Shown piece after piece: positions 29,710 through 39,315 of a DNA stretch of 64,000 nt; positions within the stretch are counted from its first letter, which is position 1; every line of letters starts with the position of its first letter. The notes under the pieces were generated by a model. It searched no databases, was not told where the DNA came from, and saw only the letters and a program-made list of their open reading frames with translations. The stretch covers positions 798,214 through 862,213 of the forward strand of contig NZ_JAPDIA010000003.1 in assembly GCF_029525575.1 (NCBI RefSeq). The letters run 5' to 3'. A program made the translations under genes and the position numbers. The DNA is from Cohnella rhizosphaerae. GTDB taxonomy: Bacteria; Bacillota; Bacilli; Paenibacillales; Paenibacillaceae.

Positions 29710-30908
29710 ATATTCTCGTCGTCGACGACGAGGAAGTCATCCGCAGCGGCATCGAGCGGACGATTTCCCGCGGTTTTCCCGAGCACCGGGTGCTGCTCGC
29801 CGGGAATCCCGAAGAGGCCGTGGAGGCGCTGCGGACCAAGCGCGTCGACCTGGTGCTGACCGATGTGCTCATGCCCGGCATGACGGGACTCGAGCTGATG
29901 GCGTTTTCCCGTCGCATGCAGCCGCAGGTTAAGTGGGTCGTCATCTCGGCGCACTCCGAGTTCGCGTACGCGCAGGAGGCCGTGCGGCTCGGCGCCAGGG
30001 ACTATATGCTGAAGCCGATCGGCAAGGAATCGCTCGTCGGACTGATCGAAGAGCTCGGACGCGAGATCGCGGAAGAGAGCGAGCGCAACAAAGAAGCCGA
30101 CCTGATGAAGCGCAATTTGCGGTTCCTTCGGGAAGGCGTATTCGCGCGTTGGGCGTCCGGGCTCGATCTGGGCGGCATCGACGTCGCGCCGTTTACGGAG
30201 AGCCACCCGTACTTCAACCTGCTCATGGTGCGCCTGGACAGCGACGCGGACACGAAGCTGGAGCATTTCATCGTGGAAAACGTGCTGACCGAGCTGATGG
30301 ACTCCGCCGGCAAAGGCTTCGTCGCGAGCATCGACGCGCACAGTCTGCTCGGACTCGTGACGCTCCGGGAGGAAGCGGGGCTCGGCCTGCTGATCGACAA
30401 GCTCCGCACCCACCTGAAGCGATATTTGAAGACGCCGTTTCAGGTGCTGCACTCGGGGCGCGTCGATGATCTGACGGCCGTGCCGGGAGAGGTGCGCCGC
30501 ATGCGGAGCGCTTCGGCCGCGCAGGTGTACGATCACTACGCCAGCGGCGGGGAAAAGGCGATCGAAGTCGCGGTGCAGTACATACACGCCCATTTCGGGG
30601 CGGAGATCAACCTGGAAAAAGTGGCTTCGGTCGTGTACCTGAACCCGGTCTACTTCAGCCAGCTGTTCAAGCAGAAGACGGGGACGGGCTTCAAGGAATA
30701 CGTCACCAACCTGCGCATCTCGCGCGCCATGGAGCTGCTCGGCGGCTCGGAGCTGAAAATCGGCGACATCGCGGAGCGCGTCGGCTACCCGGACGTGCGC
30801 CACTTTTCGCAAGTATTCCGCAAGAAGGCAGGCTGCACGCCGTCGGAGTACCGGCAAGAGGTCCGTGGCGGCGTCGCGGCGGAAGCCGGGGATGCGGAAC
30901 TTGAGTAG
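29706..30908 (+). CDS. YesN-type response regulator with AraC output domain
   Basis: A 400-residue response regulator. The receiver domain has acidic residues D7-D8, phospho-acceptor D53 (VLTDVLMPGM) and the conserved Lys in YMLKPIGKE. A middle region is followed by a C-terminal AraC helix-turn-helix pair (INLEKVASVVYLNPVYFSQL; IAERVGYPDVRHFSQVFRKK). It would activate the upstream ABC operon when phosphorylated. In the sequence as written it is continuous with the kinase, giving an apparent 861-residue hybrid; the ATGA overlap after repair shows two coupled genes. Confidence 0.88.
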   Translation: MNILVVDDEEVIRSGIERTISRGFPEHRVLLAGNPEEAVEALRTKRVDLVLTDVLMPGMTGLELMAFSRRMQPQVKWVVISAHSEFAYAQEAVRLGARDYMLKPIGKESLVGLIEELGREIAEESERNKEADLMKRNLRFLREGVFARWASGLDLGGIDVAPFTESHPYFNLLMVRLDSDADTKLEHFIVENVLTELMDSAGKGFVASIDAHSLLGLVTLREEAGLGLLIDKLRTHLKRYLKTPFQVLHSGRVDDLTAVPGEVRRMRSASAAQVYDHYASGGEKAIEVAVQYIHAHFGAEINLEKVASVVYLNPVYFSQLFKQKTGTGFKEYVTNLRISRAMELLGGSELKIGDIAERVGYPDVRHFSQVFRKKAGCTPSEYRQEVRGGVAAEAGDAELE

Positions 30909-31078
30909 CTGGGACGGATGGCGACGATGCGGGGCTGGAGTAGCTGGGGCGGATGTCGACGAGGCGGGGCTGTAGCCGAGGCAGATGCCGACGATCAGGA
31001 GATGGAGTAGCCGGGGAGTCCGAGTAGGGGACCCGGCGGCGCCGATGGTTGTGCCGATGTGCGCAGAATGACGCTAAA
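30909..31078 (+). repeat. Degenerate ~34-bp repeats after the response regulator
   Basis: About four imperfect copies of a unit beginning GTAGCTGGGRCGGATG. The first starts at the response-regulator stop codon. They merge into the larger 52-bp array that follows. Confidence 0.55.
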
Positions 31079-32333
31079 GCCGCCGCGATGGGGTTCGGGG
31101 ACGCGCCGATGAGTGCCAAAAGGCGTTATCGCGGCCGCGATGGGGCTCGGGGATGCGCCGATGAGTACCAAAAAGCGTTATCGCGGCTGCGATGGGGCTC
31201 GGGGATGCGCCGATAAGTACCAAAAGGCGTTATCGCGGCTGCGATGGGGCTCGGAGGTGCGCCGATGAGTGCCAAAAGGCGTTATCGCGGCTGCGATGGG
31301 GCTCGGAGACGCGCCGATAAGTGCCAAAAGGCGTTATCGCGGCTGCGATGGGGCTCGGAGGTGCGCCGATGAGTGCCAAAAGGCGTTATCGCGGCTGCGA
31401 TGGGGCTCGGAGGTGCGCCGATGAGTGCCAAAAGGCGTTATCGCGGCTGCGATGGGGCTCGGGGATGCGCCGATGAGTGCCAAAAGGCGTTATCTCGGCC
31501 GCGATGGGGCTCGGGGATGCGCCGATGAGTGCCAAAGGGCGTTATCGCGGCCGCGATGGGGCTCGGAAGTGTGCCGATAAGTACCAAAAGGCGTTATCGC
31601 GGTCGCGATGGGGCTCGGGGATGCGCCGATGAGTGCCAAAAGGCGTTATCGCGGCCGCGATGGGGCTCGGGGATGCGCCGATGAGTGCCAAAAGGCGTTA
31701 TCGCGGCCGCGATGGGGCTCGGAGGTGCGCCGATAAGTACCAAAAGGCGTTATCGCGGCTGCGATGGGGCTCGGAGGTGCGCCGATGAGTGCCAAAGGGC
31801 GTTATCGCGGCCGCGATGGGGCTCGGAAGTGTGCCGATGAGTGCCAAAGGGCGTTATCGCGGCCGCGATGGGGCTCGGGGATGCGCCGATGAGTGCCAAA
31901 GGGCGTTATCGCGGCCGCGATGGGGCTCGGGGAAGCGCCGATGAGTGCCAAAAGGCGTTATCTCGGCCGCGATGGGGCTCGGGGGATGCGCCGATGAGTA
32001 CCAAAAGGCGTTATCGCGGCCGCGATGGGGCTCGGAGGCGCGCCGATGATTGCCAAAAGGCGTTATCGCGGCCGCGATGGGGCTCGGAGGTGCGCCGATG
32101 AGTGCCGAAGGGCGTTATCGCGGCCGCGATGGGGCTCGGGGATGCGCCGATGAGTGCCGAAGGGCGTTATCGCGGCCGCGATGGGGGCTCGGGGATGCGC
32201 CGATGAGTGCCGAAGGGCGTTATCGCGGCCGCGATGGGGCTCGGAAGTGTGCCGATGAGTGCCAAAAGGCGTTATCGCGGCCGCGATGGGGCTCGGGGAT
32301 GCGCCGATGAGTGCCGAAGGGCGTTATCGCAGC
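31079..32333 (+). repeat. 52-bp tandem array A, 24 units
   Basis: 24 contiguous units of 52 bp, each holding GATGGGGCTCGG, GCGCCGATGAGTGCC, AAAAGGCGTTATCGCG. Units with the GCC variant form a 14-bp palindrome ATCGCGGCCGCGAT at each junction. Sequence divergence between units is low (a few positions, such as GAGGT/GGGAT and GTGCC/GTACC). Because 52 is not a multiple of three, reading frames change between units; the open frames seen here are not called genes. The 32334-32525 stretch after it is AT-richer and should hold the promoter of the riboswitch, but I could not fix a -35/-10 pair with confidence. Confidence 0.92.
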
Positions 32334-32525
32334 TCTTTTGTTGAACTATAGGTATTTGCCGCCCAAATAGCCGGAAAAACCGGCTAATTAGGTTGTCGTT
32401 TGGATTTGCAGTGGGCCTGCCAGCTATTCAGGAGTCAAATTTGGCGATAATTAGTCGGGTATATTGACGAGTATCCCTCGCTTGAATTAAGCTTACGAAG
32501 TAAATTGTTATATTCGCGGATGAAG

Positions 32526-32749
32526 ATGGCAGGGAGAGACTGCGCCCACGGCGCGGCACCGAAGGAGCAAGTCTTGACGGTCCGCCGGCCGCAGGATCAA
32601 ACTTTCAGGTAAAAGTACCGCCATTCGACGCGCCTCTGGAGAGAGCGATCAGCCACCAAAGGGGTAAGGGCGAAGCGAACGCCTCGTCTAATCTCTCAGG
32701 TACCCGGGACAGAGCTTACGGCAGCTTGCCGTTGCTCTGTCCTTTTTTT
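32526..32749 (+). promoter_or_regulatory. Tandem glycine riboswitch with terminator platform
   Basis: Two aptamers in series. The first has GGGAGAGACTG, GGCACCGAAGGAGCAAG and TTTCAGGTAAAAG; the second has CTCTGGAGAGAGCG, CCACCAAAGGGGTAAG and AATCTCTCAGGTAC. The platform is a strong terminator, GGACAGAGC (32707-32715) with GCTCTGTCC (32734-32742) and seven Ts. Glycine binding should let transcription continue into gcvH. Confidence 0.95.
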
Positions 32750-32809
32750 GCCGTTCGGCGCTTATAGCGACAGGCAGCGGTGCGACTTTAATCGAGAGGG
32801 ATGACGAAG

Positions 32810-33202
32810 ATGAGCGAGATCAGGACGGGTTTGGGCTACACGGAGGAGCATGAGTGGGCGGAGGCGACAGCGACCGTGGTGCGGGTCGGCATCACCGACT
32901 ATGCGCAGAGTCTTCTGGGAGACATCGTTTTCGTGGAGCTTCCCGGCGTAGGCGACGCACTCGCGGCGAACCAGCCGATGGGGACGATCGAATCGGTCAA
33001 GACGGTGTCGGACCTGTTTAGTCCGGTGGACGGCAAGGTCGTGCGCGTGAACGAGGAGCTGCTGACTGCGCCGGAGAAGGTCAACGCGGATCCGTACGGG
33101 GAAGGCTGGATCATCGAGGTCGAGGTAGAAGGCGACCCGGCGGAGGCGGTCAAGGGCCTGATGGATGCCGCGCAGTACGAGGCACTGCTGGGGAGTAAGT
33201 AG
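32810..33202 (+). CDS. gcvH: Glycine cleavage system H protein
   Basis: The lipoyl carrier of the glycine cleavage complex, 130 residues. GTIESVKTVSDLFSPVDG holds the lipoylated Lys at about residue 64. The start is taken as ATG 32810 because GAGAGGG (32794-32800) would touch the ATG at 32801. It stands alone behind a tandem glycine riboswitch; the T and P protein genes are not in this window. A 51-bp repeat array begins 11 bp after the stop. Confidence 0.95.
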   Translation: MSEIRTGLGYTEEHEWAEATATVVRVGITDYAQSLLGDIVFVELPGVGDALAANQPMGTIESVKTVSDLFSPVDGKVVRVNEELLTAPEKVNADPYGEGWIIEVEVEGDPAEAVKGLMDAAQYEALLGSK

Positions 33203-33213
33203 ATGCTTGTCCG

Positions 33214-33725
33214 ACGCGAACCGCCCGGCATTCTTGCAAAGTAACGCTGACGAGCGCCACATCGACGCGAACCGCCTGGCATTCTCGCAAAGTAACGCTG
33301 ACGAGCGCCACATCGACGCGAACCGCCCGGCATTCTCGCAAAGTAACGCTGACGAGCGCCGCATCGACGCGAACCGCCCGGTATTCTCGCAAAGTAACGC
33401 TGACGAGCGCCACATCGACGCGAACCGCCCGGCATTCTCGCAAAGTAACGCTGACGAGCGCCACATCGACGCGAACCGCCCGGCATTCTCGCAAAGTAAC
33501 GCTGACGAGCGCCACATCGACGCGAACCGCCCGGCATTCTCGCAAAATAACGCTGACGAGCGCCACATCGATGCGCACAGCCGGCATTCTAGCAAAGTAA
33601 CGCTGACGAGCGCCACATCGACGCGCACAGCCGGCATTCTCGCAAAGTAACGCTGACGAGCGCCACATCGACGCGAACCGCCCGGCATTCTCGCAAAGTA
33701 ACGCTGACGAGCGCCACATCGACGT
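33214..33725 (+). repeat. 51-bp tandem array B, 10 units
   Basis: Ten units of 51 bp containing GCGAACCGCCCGGCATTCTC, GCAAAGTAACGCTGACGAGC and GCCACATCGAC. Units 8 and 9 have GCGCACAGCCGG in place of GCGAACCGCCCGG. The period is a multiple of three, so long open frames with 17-residue repeats appear on both strands; these lack ribosome sites and family resemblance and are not called. The array fills the gap between gcvH and the convergent spore lipoprotein gene. Confidence 0.92.
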
Positions 33726-33854
33726 AGATGCTCCGTAATTTAGTTTTAACCCATTGGATGAATATCACGCATGCGAATACGAAAATAGCGACGCCATCCG
33801 CATTCCGCGGAAGAGGCGCCGCTTTTTTTTCGCTCATCGCCCGGTTCGGCCGCG

Positions 33855-34601
33855 CTACTTCCCGTCCTTCGCCGCCGCGCCCATCCGCATCAGCTTCGCG
33901 ATATCCTGGTCGTGGCTGCCGGACGTTCCGTCCGCGCCCCGCGATCGCAAGCGGTCGATCAGCGCGACGGCCTCCGGGCCGGCAATGGCGACGATGCGCT
34001 CGCCGTAGCCGCGGTCCTTGAGCCATTGCTCGGCCGCGGCCAGCGTATCCGTCTTGTCCGCGTCGACGGAGCGGATGCCGACGCCGCCGTGCGGGCCGGG
34101 CTCCGGACCTTTGCCGGACAGGCCGCCCGTGCCGCTCAGCAGCTTGCGCTGAAGGGGATCGGTCGAGGATGCGGACGGTCCCCGTTCCTTGGCCGCGAGG
34201 AACACGGTATCGTTCGCGACGAGCACGCGCACCCCTGCCAGCCCGGCGCCGGCGAGCTCCGCCTCCAGATCGGAGGAAGCCGCCCGTCCGCGAAGTCCGG
34301 AGCTGCCGATCCGGCTCAGCACCCCGCTGCCCATGCCTTGTCCCGTCGCGCCGTACTGGTTGGTCGTCCGCGTCTTGTCCCGGTCGACGCTCGGGATGAC
34401 CGCCGCATCGTGCTGTCCGGCGATCTGCGGCGGCTGCACGGACTTCAGCTTCAGCCGGTCGTCGATGACGCGCTGCGCGTCCGCCGCTTGCCTGACCGAC
34501 TGTTCGCGCAGGCTGTGGCTCTGGCAGGCGGCCAGCGTCAGCACGCCCGCCGCGCAGGCGAACGCGAGCATCCGGCGTTTTGTTGCGATTGGGGTTGCCA
34601 T
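33855..34601 (-). CDS. YhcN/YlaJ-family sporulation lipoprotein
   Basis: A 248-residue lipoprotein. The lipobox LTLAAC puts the lipidated Cys at residue 26. The body has the YhcN/YlaJ-type segment AGVRVLVANDTVFLAAKERG and a C-terminal ERIVAIAGPEAVALIDRL that resembles the end of this family. A Gly/Ser-rich insert (about 90-105 and 160-180) lengthens it beyond the usual 150-200. Such proteins sit in the forespore inner membrane and affect germination or outgrowth. ATG has AAGGTGGAG upstream. Confidence 0.82.
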   Translation of the reverse strand: MATPIATKRRMLAFACAAGVLTLAACQSHSLREQSVRQAADAQRVIDDRLKLKSVQPPQIAGQHDAAVIPSVDRDKTRTTNQYGATGQGMGSGVLSRIGSSGLRGRAASSDLEAELAGAGLAGVRVLVANDTVFLAAKERGPSASSTDPLQRKLLSGTGGLSGKGPEPGPHGGVGIRSVDADKTDTLAAAEQWLKDRGYGERIVAIAGPEAVALIDRLRSRGADGTSGSHDQDIAKLMRMGAAAKDGK

Positions 34602-34731
34602 TGCGGATCTCCACCTTATATTGGATTGGATTGGTTTAAAGTTAGCATGACCAGCCGCGGGGAATGCATAAGGACTTAATTTTGGAAAAAACTAATCGGG
34701 AAAATCCGGAATGAAAAGGGGAGGTGAAAGG

Positions 34732-35505
34732 ATGGCTGACCATCAAGAAGGAGGCTCCGGCCACGACAAGGTCGAACAGCCGTCCCGGCGGAAATTTCTC
34801 GTCCAGGCCGGCTATGCGGTCGGCGGCGTCATCGTGGGCGGGGCGCTCGGCAGCCTGATCCGGCCGTCGAAAAAAACGGAGACCGCTCCCGAAGCGGGCG
34901 AAGGCGCGGCGCCGGACATCAAAAACTTCAATCGCGCGCCGATGTTCTTCACGCAGGAGCAGCTCGGCATCGTGTCGGCCGCAACGGAACGGATCTTTCC
35001 CGCCGACGACGCCGGCCCCGGCGCGCTTGCGCTCGGCGTCCCGTTTTTTATCGATCACCAGTTGGCGGGCGAATGGGGCTTCAATTCCAGGGAATACATG
35101 TCGCCGCCCTTTTATGCGGGGGAGAAGGTCCAGGGCTATCAAGGCCGGCTGAAGCGGCGGGAAATGTTCGAGATCGGGCTGCGGGAAATGGAAAATTACA
35201 GCCAGACGAAGTTTGCGAAGGGCTTCGCGGCGCTTGCGCCCGAGCAGCAGGACGAGGTGCTGAAGGCGTTCGAGTCCGACGAGGTGAAGCTGACGACGAT
35301 CTCGGCGAGCGGTTTTTTCAAAATGCTGCGGAGCAGCACGCTCGAAGGCGCGTACAGCGATCCGCTGTACGGCGGCAACGCGGACATGAACGGCTGGAAG
35401 ATGCGAAGCTACCCCGGCAACCAGATGAGCTATACGGACGTCATCGACAAGGACTTCGCGGTGATCCCGCCGAGCAGCCTGCAAGACCATCTAAGCGCCC
35501 ACTAA
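34732..35505 (+). CDS. Gluconate 2-dehydrogenase subunit 3 family protein, twin-arginine signal
   Basis: A 257-residue small subunit of a membrane-bound sugar or polyol dehydrogenase. The N-terminus has a twin-arginine type signal, SRRKFLVQAGYAVGGVIVGG, so export through Tat is expected. The body (FFTQEQLGIVSAATERIFPA; AGPGALALGVPFFIDHQLAG) is characteristic of the subunit 3 family. Start is ATG 34732, 6 bp after GGGGAGGTG; the upstream ATG at 34711 lacks this. The large GMC flavoprotein gene follows after 22 bp, and the two probably form one complex exported together. Confidence 0.9.
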   Translation: MADHQEGGSGHDKVEQPSRRKFLVQAGYAVGGVIVGGALGSLIRPSKKTETAPEAGEGAAPDIKNFNRAPMFFTQEQLGIVSAATERIFPADDAGPGALALGVPFFIDHQLAGEWGFNSREYMSPPFYAGEKVQGYQGRLKRREMFEIGLREMENYSQTKFAKGFAALAPEQQDEVLKAFESDEVKLTTISASGFFKMLRSSTLEGAYSDPLYGGNADMNGWKMRSYPGNQMSYTDVIDKDFAVIPPSSLQDHLSAH

Positions 35506-35527
35506 GGCGGGGAGGACAGGAGCAACT

Positions 35528-37245
35528 ATGGCCAAAACGCTGCCGAAAACGGACGTCGTCGTCGTGGGCGTCGGCTGGGCGGGCGGCATCATCGCCGCCG
35601 AGCTGACGAAGAGCGGGCTGAACGTCGTCGGCCTGGAGCGGGGCAAGGAGCGCAAGACCGAGGACTACTTCATGGTCCACGACGAGCTGCGCTATGGATT
35701 GCGATACGAGCTGATGCAGGATTTGTCCAAGGACACGGTGACTTTTCGAAGCACGGAGAAAATCCGCGCGCTGCCGATGCGGTCGTACGGCTCGTTTCTG
35801 CTCGGCGAGGGACTTGGCGGAGCGGGCATCCACTGGAACGGCCAGACCTACCGCTTCCTTCCGTACGACTTCGAGATTCGTTCCAAGACGATCGAGCGGT
35901 ACGGCAAGAACAAGATTCCGGACGGCATGACGATTCAGGACTGGGGCCTCACGTACGACGAGATGGAGCCTTATTACGATAAATTCGAAAAGCTCGCCGG
36001 CATCTCGGGGGGAACCGAATCCGCTCGGGGGAAAACGCTCGGCCGATTATCCGACGCCGCCGATGAAGAAGTCGCCCGCGCTTACCATGTTCAGCGAAGC
36101 GGCTTCCAAGCTCAAGCTCCATCCGTACATGATGCCTTCGGCCAATCTGTCGGAGCCGTATACGAACCCGGACGGCATCTCCCGCGCCGCCTGCCAATAT
36201 TGCGCGTTCTGCGAGCGCTTCGGCTGCGAATACGGCGCGAAGGCGGATCCGGTCGTCACCGTGCTTCCCGTGGCGCTGAAGACGGGCAAATTCGAGATTC
36301 GCACGCATTCGCAGGTGCGGCGCATCCTTCACCAGGGCGGGAAGGCGACGGGCGTCATGTATACGGACGTCACGACGGGCGAGGAGCTCGTGCAGCCGGC
36401 CGACATCGTCGTCGTGACCAGCTACGTGTTCAACAACGTCAAGCTGCTGCTGATGTCCGGGCTCGGCAAGCCGTACGACGCCGCGAGCGGGACGGGGGTC
36501 GTCGGCCGCAATTACGCGTACCAGGTGCTGAAGGGCAACGCGGCCGGCTTTTTCGACGACAAGCAGTTCAACACTTACGCGGGCGCGGGCTCGCTCGGCG
36601 TATCCCTCGACGATTACAACGGGGACAATTTCGACCACACCGACCTGAAGTTTATCCATGGCGGCTCGATCAGCATCAGCCAGACCGGCATGCGCCCGAT
36701 CGCGAACAATCCCGTGCCTGGAGGGACCGCATCGTGGGGAGCGGAGTTCAAGGCCAACTCGGTCAAATACGCCAACCGCTTCCTGTCCATAGGCGGTCAA
36801 GGGTCGTGCATGCCTTTTCGCCACCACTTCCTCGACCTCGATCCTACATATAAGGATGCGTACGGGGACCCGCTCATGAGGTTGACGTTCGACTTCGAGG
36901 AGCAGGACCGCCAGCTGGCGCTGTACCTGTCGGGCAAGTGCGCGGAGATCATGAAGGAGATGGGCGCAAGCCATATCGATCAGTTGAAGGAGCTCGGCCC
37001 TTACGAGATCACGACCTACCAGTCGACGCACAATACCGGCGGCGTCGTCATGGGCGCCTCGCCCGACACGTCCGCGGTCAACACGTACTTGCAGATGTGG
37101 GACGCGGAAAACGTGTTCGTCGTCGGCGCCAGCGCCTTCCCGCACAACTCGGGCTACAATCCGACCGACACGGTCGGCGCGCTCGCCTTCCGGGCGTCGG
37201 AAGGTATTCTCAAGTACCGGCAAAAAAGGCGGAAGCCTGGTTTAA
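35528..37245 (+). CDS. GMC-family oxidoreductase (gluconate dehydrogenase large-subunit-like), two frameshifts
   Basis: Repaired length is 571 residues. The FAD-binding Rossmann motif VGVGWAGGIIAAELTKSG is at about 12-29; the C-terminal domain has QSTHNTGGVVMG and SGYNPTDTVGALAFRASEGI. It should oxidise a sugar acid or polyol and pass electrons on. G6 at 36007-36012 and A6 at 37222-37227 each hold one extra base: repair gives GISGEPNPLGGKRSADYPTP at the first site and an end YRQKGGSLV with TAA at 37243-37245. It has no signal of its own, fitting export with the Tat-signal subunit. Confidence 0.87.
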
Positions 37246-37257
37246 CCGCATGCGGCG

Positions 37258-37306
37258 AAAAGCTCCCCCCTCCGTTTCGAGCGTCGAGCGAGCGGGGGGC
37301 TTTTTT
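37258..37306 (+). terminator. Terminator of the GMC oxidoreductase operon
   Basis: AAAAGCTCCCCCC (37258-37270) pairs, with one bulge, with GGGGGGCTTTTTT (37294-37306), 13 bp after the repaired stop codon. Confidence 0.8.
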
Positions 37307-37428
37307 GCTGCGCCCGGATGCCGCACAAGTTCTTTTACGAAGTTCATAACCTTAAAATACGATCATTCAATTCCCTATTTATTGCTGCCATAATAGACGA
37401 AGCATCGTTGGCGGAAGGAAGGTATGAG

Positions 37429-38563
37429 ATGGATACGCAGACGAATTGGGCGGAAGCGGCCTGGCAGCAGGTCGTCGAGAAGATCGGCAAAACGAGCGTG
37501 GCCATCGGAGCGTCGTTTCCGAACGTCTCCCAGCAGGGCCGCTACATTCGGAGTCTTGCGCACGATTGGGTCGCGGGATTTTGGCCGGGGCTGCTCTGGC
37601 TGGTCTATCGGGACACCCGGGATGAACGTTTAAAGGAACTGGCCGTGCAATGCGAGGCGCAAATCGGCCGCACGCTGTGGGAATTCGACTTTTTTGCATC
37701 ACGATGTCGGGTTCATGTTCGGGTTAAGCAACGTCAACCAATATCAGCTTCTGCAGGACGAGGAAGCCAGGCGCCACGGATTGATGGCCGCCAGCCTGCT
37801 GGCCGGAAGATTTAATCCCGCCGGGGGGATTCATCCGGGCTTGGCCGGATTGGGGCGGGGAGGATCACAGCGGCTGGGCGATCATCGACTGCATGATGAA
37901 TCTGCCGCTCCTGTACTGGGCTTCAAGGGAAATCGAAGATCCGCGGTACCGGCTGATCGCCGAGATTCACGCGGATACGGTGCTGCGGGAATTTGTGCAA
38001 GCGGACGGCTCCGTTCACCACATCGTCAGCTTCGATCCGGAGACGGGCGAGCGGCGCGGCGCGCTGGCCGGTCAAGGCTATGCCGCGGATTCGGCATGGT
38101 CGAGAGGCGCGGCGTGGGCGCTGTACGGTTTTGCGCTCAGTTATACGTACACGGGCAAGGACAAGTACCTTGCCGCAGCCCAAAAGGCGGCGCGCTTTTT
38201 TCTGGATCATTTGCCGGCCGACCTGGTGCCATATTGGGATTTTCGGCTGCCGGCGGATGCGGAGGAGATGCCAAAAGATTCTTCCGCGGCGGCGATCGCC
38301 GCATCGGGGTTGATGGAGCTGGCCTTCTCGCTGCAGGGAGGGGAAGGGGGAAGGGGGAAGCGTACAAGCAGGCGGCCGAAAGCATGCTTCGTTCGTTGCA
38401 TGAAAACTATGGCGCGTGGGATGCGGACGAAGAAGGGCTGCTGCTCCATGCGACCGGCTATTACGCTGCGCAGATCGGCGTGGACGCGCCGCTTATCTAT
38501 GGAGATTACTATTTTGCCGAAGCGCTGTTTAAGCTGAAAAATAACGGGCTGAAGCCCTGGTGA
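37429..38563 (+). CDS. GH88 unsaturated glucuronyl hydrolase, frameshifted
   Basis: Repaired length is 376 residues, normal for GH88. HDVGFMFGLSNV, NPAGGFIRAWPDW, the catalytic-Asp region WAIIDCMMNLPLLYWAS, GQGYAADSAWSRGAAWALYG and VPYWDF all match unsaturated glucuronyl hydrolases, which remove 4,5-unsaturated uronic acids from lyase-made oligosaccharides. Extra bases lie in T6 (37690-37695), G6 (37823-37828) and two G5 runs (38346-38350, 38353-38357). ATG 37429 follows GGAAGGAAGG. Cytoplasmic, no signal. An SGNH esterase gene follows directly and may deacetylate the same glycans. Confidence 0.87.
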
Positions 38564-38576
38564 AGGGGAAATGAAA

Positions 38577-39293
38577 ATGACGGCGAATGAGACGACGAAT
38601 CGCGTAAAGCTCGTTAAACCGGGCTACTTCGCGACGGCTGCGGCGGCGGACAGCCGCAGAGGCGAATTCGATATCGGCAACGAGATTCTGATCGCGCACG
38701 AGGTGCCGGTCGATTTTGTCTTCATCGGCGACTCGATCACGCATATGTGGGAGCTCAATGCCTACTTCGGCCGCGGCGGCCGTTTTATCGTGAATCGGGG
38801 CATCGGCGGGGACATCAGCAGCCATGTGCTGCGGAGATTCGATGCGGACGTGATCCAGTTGAAGCCCAAGCATGTCGTGATCAAAATCGGCGTTAACAAC
38901 TTTTGGGCGATGAACGGCTGGACGGCGAACGACCGGAAAACGGCGGAGCAAATCGTTCCGCGCATCGTCGGCGATATCGGGGAAATGGTCAAGAAAGCGA
39001 AGGAGAGCGGTATCGTACCGGTCGTATGCTCCATTCTCCCGACGGATATGCCGCAATCCGGGCATAACGACCAACGCAATGCGGGCATTCGCAGCGCGAA
39101 CGAAGATTTGCAAAAGGTAGCCGCCGAACAAGGCGCGGTCTACGTCGATTACCATTCGCGGATGACCCGCGAAGACGGTCTCCGGCTTCGCGAGGAGCTG
39201 GCGGACGACGGTCTGCATCCGCATGTGCTCGGCTACGATATCATGGCCGAGGCTTTGCGCGAGACGCTGGAGCAGAAGGGGATTCAAATCTAA
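38577..39293 (+). CDS. SGNH/GDSL-family hydrolase
   Basis: A 238-residue esterase-like protein. Block I FIGDSITHMWEL (Ser nucleophile about residue 53), block II NRGIGGDISSHVL, block III KIGVNNFW and block V DDGLHPHVLGYDIM are all present. PAF-acetylhydrolase-like type; probably removes acyl groups from a carbohydrate. Start ATG 38577 is 8 bp after AAGGGG; the ATG at 38571 is too close. It lies 13 bp after the GH88 gene, so one transcript is likely. Confidence 0.9.
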   Translation: MTANETTNRVKLVKPGYFATAAAADSRRGEFDIGNEILIAHEVPVDFVFIGDSITHMWELNAYFGRGGRFIVNRGIGGDISSHVLRRFDADVIQLKPKHVVIKIGVNNFWAMNGWTANDRKTAEQIVPRIVGDIGEMVKKAKESGIVPVVCSILPTDMPQSGHNDQRNAGIRSANEDLQKVAAEQGAVYVDYHSRMTREDGLRLREELADDGLHPHVLGYDIMAEALRETLEQKGIQI

Positions 39294-39315
39294 CTTCGAG
39301 ACGAGTTGAATCGAG

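Noticed and set aside
28323..30908. A genuine hybrid histidine kinase-response regulator (also at 43182-46586)
   Set aside because: Both joins lie at six-G runs; correcting one base gives normal kinase ends and ATGA overlaps with the regulator starts.
31079..32333. The arrays as CRISPR loci
   Set aside because: Units are contiguous with no unique spacers between repeats, and no cas genes are present.
34602..34731. A sigma-G promoter ahead of the spore lipoprotein gene
   Set aside because: CATGCTA resembles a sigma-G -10 box, but no -35 box at the right distance was found.
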